Under the pieces are notes generated by a model that saw only the letters and a list, made by a program, of their open reading frames with translations, was not told the DNA's origin and ran no database searches. A stretch of 64,000 bases of DNA from PFJX01 sp031426735. Lineage in GTDB: Bacteria > Pseudomonadota > Gammaproteobacteria > Burkholderiales > Thiobacillaceae. Location of the stretch: positions 13,890 through 77,889 of the forward strand of contig JASJPK010000076.1 in the NCBI GenBank assembly GCA_031426735.1, written 5' to 3'. Positions 57,956-64,000 of this stretch are shown piece after piece. Both the position numbers and the translations under genes were made by a program. The number at the start of each line of letters is the position of its first letter. Within the stretch, counting starts at the first letter, position 1.

Positions 57956-59053
57956 ATGGCCATCGCGAGTCGTGTGTTGGGGGATTACTGGCCCGGCATC
58001 CAGCTCTATTACCCGCCGGTGAAGTACGCGCCGGCGCTGGGGCTGTACGAAGACCTGGAGGCCGCTGCGCTGCGTTTTCAGAAGCATGCCCGGCATTGCC
58101 ATGCGCAAACCCTGTTGTTCGATCTGGAAGACGGCTGCCGCCAGAAAGCTTTGTCGCGCGATCTGCTGCGCCAGGAGTTGCCAGGTTTGAACCGCGACGA
58201 TCTGGCCGTGGCGGTGCGCATCAACCCATTCCGCACGCCGGAATACGAACTCGACCTGCAAATGGTGCGCGACCTGGCCGACCACATCGACGTGGTGATG
58301 CTGGCCAAAGCCGGCGAAGCCTATGGCGCGGCGGAGATTCGCGATCTGTCCGCCTGTCTGGCCGGGGTGAATCCGCGCATCACGATCCAGCCGATCATCG
58401 AGCATCCCAAGTCGCTCAAGATCGCGCCGGACATCATGGCCTACCCGACCGTGAAGCATGTCGTGTTTGGCATCCACGACTTTTCCAAGGCGATGGGCAT
58501 TCAGATCACGCCGCGTGGATGGACGCAGGAGCTGTCCTACTTTCTGCATCAGATCATCTTCGAGGCGCGCATCAATGGCGTCGGCGTCATCGGCGGCGTC
58601 GAAGTGCTGATCGGCCAGGCCGGCATGCCGGAAACCTTCCTGGAACCGCACGACATCCGGCGCTGGCTCGACCTGCACGGCGACGACGAATCGCGCGTGG
58701 TCTACCGCCACGCCTGCGAGGAAGCGGCGATGGGATTGACCGGAAAACAGGTGATCCATCCCAGCCACATCCACTTGTGCAAGGTTGCCTACACGCCGTC
58801 GCCGACCGAAGTGGCGCGCAACATCCGCGTGCTGAGGGCCGCCGTCGAAGCCGATGCACTGCTTGGCGGCGCGATCAAGTTCGAGGGCGAAATGCTCGAC
58901 CCGCCGATGTTCGGCAAAGCCCTGCAAGTGTTGCTACGCGCCCACGCGCTACGGGCGTTATCGGAGGCCGATACCGATTTCGCGCTGAAGGTGCTGGCGA
59001 TGCTGCCGGTGCAGGTCGTCAGAGAAAACTGGCCGTACGGGGTGATTTTATGA
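57956..59053 (+). CDS. CitE/HpcH-HpaI-fold CoA-ester lyase (copy 1)
   Basis: A 365-residue TIM-barrel lyase of the CitE/malyl-CoA lyase superfamily: metal site LLFDLEDGC, VAVRINPFR, VMLAKAGEAYG, IQPIIEHPKSL, and VFGIHDFSKAMG. It is longer than typical CitE (about 290). GAGGAG precedes the ATG. Reactions in this family split or form malyl-, methylmalyl- or citramalyl-CoA. First gene of the plus-strand cluster; separated from the CoA ligase by a REPIN. Confidence 0.85.
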   Translation: MAIASRVLGDYWPGIQLYYPPVKYAPALGLYEDLEAAALRFQKHARHCHAQTLLFDLEDGCRQKALSRDLLRQELPGLNRDDLAVAVRINPFRTPEYELDLQMVRDLADHIDVVMLAKAGEAYGAAEIRDLSACLAGVNPRITIQPIIEHPKSLKIAPDIMAYPTVKHVVFGIHDFSKAMGIQITPRGWTQELSYFLHQIIFEARINGVGVIGGVEVLIGQAGMPETFLEPHDIRRWLDLHGDDESRVVYRHACEEAAMGLTGKQVIHPSHIHLCKVAYTPSPTEVARNIRVLRAAVEADALLGGAIKFEGEMLDPPMFGKALQVLLRAHALRALSEADTDFALKVLAMLPVQVVRENWPYGVIL

Positions 59054-59065
59054 AACGGCAGGTTT

Positions 59066-59139
59066 GTAGGATGGGCCAAGCGCAGCGGGCCCATCAACGT
59101 ACGTCGACAGATGGGCCCGCTGCGCTTGGCCCATCCTAC
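59066..59139. repeat. REPIN, family C (copy 2)
   Basis: Inverted 30-bp units 59066-59095 and 59110-59139, beginning GTAGGATGGGCCAAGCGCAG, 14-bp spacer; ends 23 bp before the next ribosome site. Confidence 0.9.
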
Positions 59140-59173
59140 AGTCACTTCAGTCACCGAATTCTGGAGGCATCCT

Positions 59174-60838
59174 GTGAACGCGCCTGACCTCATATCCTTG
59201 CCGGAGATTGCCATGCCGTTTGAACCCTTCCCGACCTGGTCCTGGCAACTACCCGAATATTTCAACATCGGCGTCGCCTGCACCGATGCGCATATGGGCA
59301 CGGCCAACGAAAACAAGCTGGCCATGATCGTCGAGGACGATACGCTCGGCGTCTCAACCGCGACCTACCGGCAACTCGTCGAGGCCACCTCGCGCTTTGC
59401 CCAGTTGTTGCGCAATCTGGATGTGGCGGCGGGCGAGCGGGTGTTGATCCGGTTGCCCAATTCCCTGGCCTATCCGACCGCGTTCCTCGGCGCGATGAAG
59501 CGCGGCGCGATTGCCGTGCCGACCTCGACGCTGCTGACCGCGGAGGAAGTGGTTTATTTGGCGCGCGATTCGGAAGCGAAAGTGCTGGTGACCGACAAAG
59601 CGATGTGGCAAGACCTGCGCGAAAAACTCGATGGTCTGGAACATCTGCGCTTCGTCTTGCTCACCGGGCCGGGCGGACTGTTGCCGGCTAGCGGCGTCGA
59701 GGTGCGCGATCTCGCCAGCGAACTGGCGCAGATCGTCACTTGCGCGCCGCCGGAAAAAACCAGATCGCACGATGCGGCCTATCTGGTCTACACCTCCGGC
59801 ACCACCGGCTATCCCAAGGGCGTGCTGCATGGGCACCGGGCGATGATCGGGCGCGAGCCGGCAGCGCAATACTGGTTCGATTTCGCGGAAGACGGACATG
59901 ACCGCATCGTCCATTCCGGCAAGTTCAACTGGACCTATGTGCTCGGTTCCGGCCTGATGGACCCGCTCTATCGCGGCAAGACGGTGATCGTGCATGAGGG
60001 AAAAAACGACGCTGCGGGCTGGATTCGCCTGATCGCCAAGCATGCGGCGACGATCTTCATCGGCGTGCCGACCATCTACCGCCAGATCATCCAGAAAACC
60101 GATTTCACCGGTGCCGACGTGCCGACCCTGCGCCATTGCATGAGCGCCGGTGAACACCTGTCCGACGAGATGCTGGGCTTGTGGAAGGCGCGTTTCGGAA
60201 TCGATATCTTTGAAGCGGTGGGCATGTCGGAAGTGTCGTATTACCTGTCGGAAAACAAGTTCCGGCCGATTCGCCCCGGTTCCGCCGGCTTTCCACAACC
60301 CGGTCACGATGTGCGCCTGCTCGACCCGGACACGCTGCGCGAAGTCGCCATCGGCGAGGAAGGCATGATCTGCCTGCCGGCCGACGATCCCGGCCTGTTC
60401 ATGCGCTACTGGAACCTGCCGCAAGAGACCGGCAAGGTGTTCAAGGAGCGCTGGTTCCTGACCGGCGATTACGCGCGCTTCGATGCCGACGGCTATATCT
60501 GGTTTCTCGGCCGTCGCGACGACATCATCAATTCGTTCGGCTACCGCGTGTCGCCGCACGAGATCGAACGCGTCATGAAGACGCATCCGGCGGTGGCCGA
60601 TTGCGCGGCAACCGGCGAGGAACTGGCCGCCGACAAGGTGCTGGTGACGGCCTACGTGATGTTGCATCCGGACGCTTCCGTCACGGCGGATGAGTTGCTC
60701 GCCTTCGGCCGCGAACACCTGGCCGGCTACAAGGCGCCGAAGATCGTCTATCTGGCCGCCGATTTCCCGCGCACCAAGAACGGCAAGATCATTCGCAAGC
60801 AACTCTCGCCCGCCATCGCCCAGGGGAGGTCGGCATGA
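59174..60838 (+). CDS. AMP-forming acyl-CoA ligase
   Basis: A 554-residue ANL-family ligase with YTSGTTGYPKG (P-loop), GMSEVSYYLS (A5), LTGDYARFD (A7), GRRDDIINSFGYRVSP (A8) and the C-terminal lysine in TKNGKIIRK (A10). Start is GTG 59174, with GGAGG six bases before; longer frames run into the REPIN. Family membership is nearest to benzoate/short-acid CoA ligases. In this cluster it may activate a C5 dicarboxylic acid such as citramalate, mesaconate or itaconate (inference). It overlaps the next gene by ATGA. Confidence 0.9.
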   Translation: MNAPDLISLPEIAMPFEPFPTWSWQLPEYFNIGVACTDAHMGTANENKLAMIVEDDTLGVSTATYRQLVEATSRFAQLLRNLDVAAGERVLIRLPNSLAYPTAFLGAMKRGAIAVPTSTLLTAEEVVYLARDSEAKVLVTDKAMWQDLREKLDGLEHLRFVLLTGPGGLLPASGVEVRDLASELAQIVTCAPPEKTRSHDAAYLVYTSGTTGYPKGVLHGHRAMIGREPAAQYWFDFAEDGHDRIVHSGKFNWTYVLGSGLMDPLYRGKTVIVHEGKNDAAGWIRLIAKHAATIFIGVPTIYRQIIQKTDFTGADVPTLRHCMSAGEHLSDEMLGLWKARFGIDIFEAVGMSEVSYYLSENKFRPIRPGSAGFPQPGHDVRLLDPDTLREVAIGEEGMICLPADDPGLFMRYWNLPQETGKVFKERWFLTGDYARFDADGYIWFLGRRDDIINSFGYRVSPHEIERVMKTHPAVADCAATGEELAADKVLVTAYVMLHPDASVTADELLAFGREHLAGYKAPKIVYLAADFPRTKNGKIIRKQLSPAIAQGRSA

Positions 60839-61785
60839 ACGCGCCCGTCCCCACCGCTATCGGAGCGCCGGCCTCTGGCCGGCTTGCCGGCTGGAAGCCG
60901 GCGCTCCCACACTACCGCCCGCGCCGTTCCATGCTCTACATCCCGGCCTGCGTGCCGCGTTTCCTCGCCAAGGGACGCGAGTTGCGTGTCGATACGTTGA
61001 TCTTCGACCTGGAGGAATCGGTGCTGGTGGCGCGCAAGACCGAGGCGCGGCGCAATGCGGCCGAGGCGCTGCAACAAGGCGGTTATGGTCCGCGTGAAGT
61101 CGTGGTGCGCGTGAACCGGCACGATACCGCCTGGGGCCTCGACGACCTCACCGCGATTGCGCCGCTGCGGCCGGACGCCATCCTGTTTCCGCGCATCGAA
61201 AACCGCGCCGATGTACTTGCCGCGCTGGCGGCGCTGGATGCCGCCGGCGGCGAACATCTGCCGATCATGCTGATGCTGGAAACGCCGCTGGCGGTGTTGC
61301 GCGCCGAAGAGATCGCGGGGGCTTCCGAACGTATCAGTTGTCTGGTCATGGGCACGTCGGACCTGACCAACGAACTGCACGCCCGCATCACGCCGGATCG
61401 CCTGCCGTTGCTGTACAGCCTGTCGCACTGCCTGCTGGCGGCGCGCGCGCATGGCCTGCCCATCGTCGATGGCGTCTATCTCGACATGAAGGACATGACC
61501 GCCTTCGAATATGCCTGCCGCATGGCGCGCGACCTGGGCTTCGACGGCAAGACGGTGATTCATCCGCAGCAGATTCAATACGCCAACGATGCCTTCACGC
61601 CGCAGGCGCCTAGCGTCGAGCGCGCCGGCAAGATCATCGCCGCGTTCGCCGAAGCCAATGCGGAAGGGCGCGGCGTCACCGTTGTCGACGGCCGTCTGGT
61701 GGAGAATCTGCATGTCGAGGCGGCGCGCCGCACGCTGATGATTCACGCCATGATCGAGCGGATGGAAACCGATGTGGCCGCATAA
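60835..61785 (+). CDS. CitE-like CoA-ester lyase (copy 2) with an in-frame REP insertion
   Basis: A 316-residue CitE-type lyase: RPRRSMLYIPACVPRFL, FDLEESV, VVVRVNRHD, FPRIENRAD, LMLETPLAVL, LVMGTSDLTNEL. The start at 60835 has a strong GGGGAGG and overlaps the CoA ligase stop. The conserved protein begins only at about residue 28; residues 10-25 (GAPASGRLAGWKPALP) are encoded by a REP element, so the first 27 residues are an extension. Candidates are citramalyl-CoA or malyl-CoA lyase. If the extension is harmful, an internal ATG at 60931 could serve, but it lies beyond the conserved RPRRS. Confidence 0.87.
   Translation: MNAPVPTAIGAPASGRLAGWKPALPHYRPRRSMLYIPACVPRFLAKGRELRVDTLIFDLEESVLVARKTEARRNAAEALQQGGYGPREVVVRVNRHDTAWGLDDLTAIAPLRPDAILFPRIENRADVLAALAALDAAGGEHLPIMLMLETPLAVLRAEEIAGASERISCLVMGTSDLTNELHARITPDRLPLLYSLSHCLLAARAHGLPIVDGVYLDMKDMTAFEYACRMARDLGFDGKTVIHPQQIQYANDAFTPQAPSVERAGKIIAAFAEANAEGRGVTVVDGRLVENLHVEAARRTLMIHAMIERMETDVAA
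60862..60910. repeat. REP element inside a coding sequence
   Basis: A palindromic element of the GTGGGAGCGCCGGC type (head on the minus strand at 60910), arms GGAGCGCCGGC/GCCGGCGCTCC with an inner GGCCGGC/GCCGGC part. It is translated in frame at the start of the second lyase gene. Confidence 0.85.
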
Positions 61786-61807
61786 GATGAAACGATATGG
61801 CATTGCT

Positions 61808-61880
61808 GTGGGAGCGACCTACCGGCCGCGATTCGTTCAGTGGAACGCGTTGAAAATCGCGGCCGGTTGGCCGCTCCCAC
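61808..61880. repeat. REPIN, family D
   Basis: Inverted units 61808-61833 and 61855-61880 starting GTGGGAGCG and reaching CCGGCCGCGATT, two mismatches, 21-bp spacer; between the second lyase and the MaoC gene. Confidence 0.85.
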
Positions 61881-61908
61881 CAAGGCCGCGTCAAGCCAGG
61901 AGACCCGC

Positions 61909-62964
61909 ATGAGCAAGACATCCGCCGGTAATTTTTTCGAAGATTTCCATCTCGGCCGCACCTTCGTGCACGCGACGCCGCGCACGGTCGGCGAGGGCGA
62001 TATCGCGCTCTATCTGGCGCTGACCGGTTCTCGCCATGTCATCGGCTGCGCCGCGCCGGTCGCGCATGCGCTGGGTTATCCGAAGCGGCCGCTCGACGAT
62101 CTGCTCGCCTTTCATCTCGCCTTCGGCAAGACGGTGGCGGATATCTCGCTCAACGCCGTCGCCAATCTGGGCTATGCCGATGTGCGCTTCCTGGCGCCGG
62201 TCTATGTCGGCGACAGTCTGGCCGCCGAATCGACGGTGATCGGCCTGAAGGAAAACAGCTCAGGCGACAGCGGCGTGGTCTGGGTGCGATCGACCGCGGT
62301 GAACCAGAACGACGAGGAAGTGCTGACCTGGATCCGCTGGGTGATGCTGAAGAAACGCGATAAATCACGCCCGGCGCCGACGCCGGTGTTGCCGGAGACG
62401 CCGGCCAGCGTCAGCCCGGGCCGTCTGGTCGTGCCTGAGTTTCTCGATTGCCGCGAGTTCGAAACCCGGCTGACCGGCGGCGCCTGGCTGTGGGACGACT
62501 ACGCCATCGGCGAACGCATCGACCATCCTGCCGGCATGACGCTGGACGAGTCGGACCATACCTTCGCGACGCGGCTGTACCAGAACCCGGCGCGGCTGCA
62601 TTTCGATGCGCATCTGATGCGAGATTCCACGTTCGGTCGGCGTCTGGTCTATGGCGGCCACGTCATTTCGATCTGCCGCGCGCTCAGTTATGAGGGCCTG
62701 GAAAACGCCTTGCTGATCGCCGCGATCAACGCCGGCAGCCACTGCAACCCGACCTACGCCGGCGACACGCTGTATGCCTGCTCGGAAGTGCTGGAAAAGT
62801 GGGAATTGCCGCGGCGCGATGACCTGGCCGCGTTGCGGCTGCGCATGCTCGGCCTGAAGAACCTGACACCGGCGGAATTGTCGGAAGCGAAAGTCGACGG
62901 CAAATATCACCCCAACGTCGTGCTCGACCTGGATTACACCGTGTTGATGCCGCGCCGAAACTGA
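61909..62964 (+). CDS. MaoC-family mesaconyl-CoA hydratase (double hot-dog)
   Basis: A 351-residue protein with two hot-dog/MaoC repeats. The N-terminal half (GNFFEDFHLGRTFVHATPRT, SLNAVANLGYADVRFLAPVY, NSSGDSGVVWVRSTAVNQ) strongly recalls mesaconyl-CoA hydratases (beta-methylmalyl-CoA dehydratases) of the ethylmalonyl-CoA and 3-hydroxypropionate pathways, which are 340-357 residues long. It interconverts methylmalyl-CoA and mesaconyl-CoA. ATG 61909 has AGGAG upstream. REPINs flank it. Confidence 0.85.
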   Translation: MSKTSAGNFFEDFHLGRTFVHATPRTVGEGDIALYLALTGSRHVIGCAAPVAHALGYPKRPLDDLLAFHLAFGKTVADISLNAVANLGYADVRFLAPVYVGDSLAAESTVIGLKENSSGDSGVVWVRSTAVNQNDEEVLTWIRWVMLKKRDKSRPAPTPVLPETPASVSPGRLVVPEFLDCREFETRLTGGAWLWDDYAIGERIDHPAGMTLDESDHTFATRLYQNPARLHFDAHLMRDSTFGRRLVYGGHVISICRALSYEGLENALLIAAINAGSHCNPTYAGDTLYACSEVLEKWELPRRDDLAALRLRMLGLKNLTPAELSEAKVDGKYHPNVVLDLDYTVLMPRRN

Positions 62965-62972
62965 CCGGTCGT

Positions 62973-63050
62973 GATGGGCCCGCTGCGCTTGGCCCATCCT
63001 ACGAAAGCAAGCAGGCCACCGTAGGATGGGCCAAGCGCAGCGGGCCCATC
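62973..63050. repeat. REPIN, family C (copy 3)
   Basis: Perfect inverted 30-bp units 62973-63002 and 63021-63050, same sequence as at 59066 but with unit order reversed, starting 8 nt after the hydratase stop. Confidence 0.9.
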
Positions 63051-63078
63051 GGACGTGACGACTATAACTGGAGACAAA

Positions 63079-64000
63079 ATGACCCACCCCGTACACCCCG
63101 ATGCCGCCCTGTTCGCCGGCGAAAAGCCCTTCCCGGTCATTCCCGCCTGCGAACATTTCGCCGGCAGCGAGAAACTGATCCTGAAGGCGCTGGAGCAGAT
63201 GGAAAAGCTCGGCCCGGTGTTCAACGTGACCTGCGATTGCGAGGACGGCGCGCCGGCCGGGCGCGAACGCGAACATGCCGAGATGATCGCGCGGGTGCTG
63301 AACACGGCGGCCAATCATCTGCACATGGCCGGCGCGCGCATCCACGATTATTCGCACCCGGCCTGGCGGCAGGATGTGGATATCCTGGTCGGCGGCGTCG
63401 GCGAACTGCTCGCCTACCTGACCATCCCGAAATGCACCGAATACGCACATGCCGCGGAGATGATCGACTTCATCCAGCACATTGCCGAGATGCACGGCAT
63501 CGAGCGGGAAATCCCGATCCACATCCTGATCGAAACGCACGGCGCCTTGCGCGACGTGCATCGCATCGCCACGCTGCCATGGTTGCAGGTGCTCGATTTC
63601 GGCCTGATGGATTTCGTTTCCGGCCATCACGGCGCGATTCCTGCCAGCGCCATGCGCAGCCCGGGCCAGTTCGAGCACAAGCTGATCGCGCGCGCCAAGA
63701 CCGAAATGGTGTCCGCCGCGCTGGCCAATGGCGTCATTCCCGCGCACAACGTCACGCTCGACCTGAAGAATCCGTACACGACCTATCAGGACGCGCGGCG
63801 GGCGCGCATGGAATTCGGCTTCCTGCGTCAGTGGAGCATCTATCCGAGCCAGATCCAGCCTATCGTCGACGCGATGAGACCGGATTACAGCGAGGTGACG
63901 ACCGGCACGGCGATTCTGCTCGCCGCGCAGCAAGCCGACTGGGGCCCGATCCAGCATGCCGGCGAACTGCATGACCGCGCGACCTATCGTTATTACTGGG
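63079..64000 (+). CDS. CitE/HpcH-HpaI-fold CoA-ester lyase (copy 3), 3' end outside window
   Basis: The frame is open to the window edge (307 codons visible). Motifs follow the superfamily: NVTCDCEDGAP (metal site), ARIHDYSHPAW, LTIPKCTEY, IHILIETHGAL, VLDFGLMDFVSG, and a C-terminal part (SIYPSQIQPIVDAM). GGAGA precedes the ATG. It is distinct in sequence from the other two lyases. As the last visible gene of the cluster it may be the methylmalyl-/malyl-CoA lyase (inference). Confidence 0.85.
   Translation, partial: MTHPVHPDAALFAGEKPFPVIPACEHFAGSEKLILKALEQMEKLGPVFNVTCDCEDGAPAGREREHAEMIARVLNTAANHLHMAGARIHDYSHPAWRQDVDILVGGVGELLAYLTIPKCTEYAHAAEMIDFIQHIAEMHGIEREIPIHILIETHGALRDVHRIATLPWLQVLDFGLMDFVSGHHGAIPASAMRSPGQFEHKLIARAKTEMVSAALANGVIPAHNVTLDLKNPYTTYQDARRARMEFGFLRQWSIYPSQIQPIVDAMRPDYSEVTTGTAILLAAQQADWGPIQHAGELHDRATYRYYW

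Overview
This 64 kb window is GC-rich chromosomal DNA, densely packed with genes. Protein types (flavocytochrome c sulfide dehydrogenase, c4-type cytochromes, OlsB-like acyltransferase, HME-RND efflux with DUF3240, class I fumarase) point to a Betaproteobacterium, probably a sulfur-oxidising, respiratory-flexible member of the Rhodocyclales/Nitrosomonadales. Genus is not determinable by eye. No rRNA, tRNA, CRISPR array, prophage or insertion sequence was seen.

Layout. 0-3.7 kb: end of a TPR membrane protein, two diheme cytochromes c, an NfeD/SPFH pair. 3.9-9.1 kb: a D,D-endopeptidase, then fccAB and an octaheme cytochrome that carries the hallmarks of octaheme nitrite reductase (fourth heme CxxCK, catalytic Tyr with Cys at +2). 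A perfect FNR-type box lies before fccAB. 9.4-17.1 kb: a five-gene envelope locus with no recognised system name (glycine-rich triple-repeat lipoprotein, SH3/LPP20-like protein, FecR-TPR protein, CsgG-like/FN3/beta-helix/TPR protein, and a divergent LPP20 protein). 17.2-24.2 kb: complete ccmABCDEFGHI cytochrome c maturation operon, which suits the many c-type cytochromes here. 24.5-31.1 kb: PfkB kinase, small lipoproteins, OlsB-like acyltransferase, pseudouridine synthase, a thioredoxin-CcdA-like fusion, an HDOD protein, DUF4349. 31.1-35.3 kb: NamZ-like (DUF1343), DOMON-like and MASE1-GGDEF-EAL genes, overlapping. 35.3-43.5 kb: OmpR-type two-component system divergent from an RND heavy-metal-type efflux operon. 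43.5-49.3 kb: lipoprotein, patatin, and a MoxR ATPase/VWA pair split by a Phd-PIN toxin-antitoxin module. 49.5-56.1 kb: octaheme lipoprotein, CRP/FNR-family regulator, and a PhnD-like sensor/histidine kinase/NtrC-type regulator. 56.2-64 kb: class I fumarase/mesaconase divergent from a C5-dicarboxyl-CoA cluster (three CitE-fold lyases, an AMP-forming CoA ligase, a mesaconyl-CoA-hydratase-like MaoC protein).

How parts may work together (inference). FccAB would feed sulfide electrons into c-type cytochromes, with the octaheme enzyme as a possible nitrite-to-ammonium sink. The PhnD-like/kinase/NtrC set appears to switch on the CRP gene through an exact sigma-54 promoter with an upstream array of GTTAC half sites. 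The terminal cluster could take glyoxylate plus propionyl-CoA (or mesaconate/itaconate-type acids) through methylmalyl-CoA, mesaconyl-CoA and citramalyl-CoA to pyruvate and acetyl-CoA. REP/REPIN palindromes of several families sit between many genes from 24 kb on, and one lies in frame inside a lyase gene.
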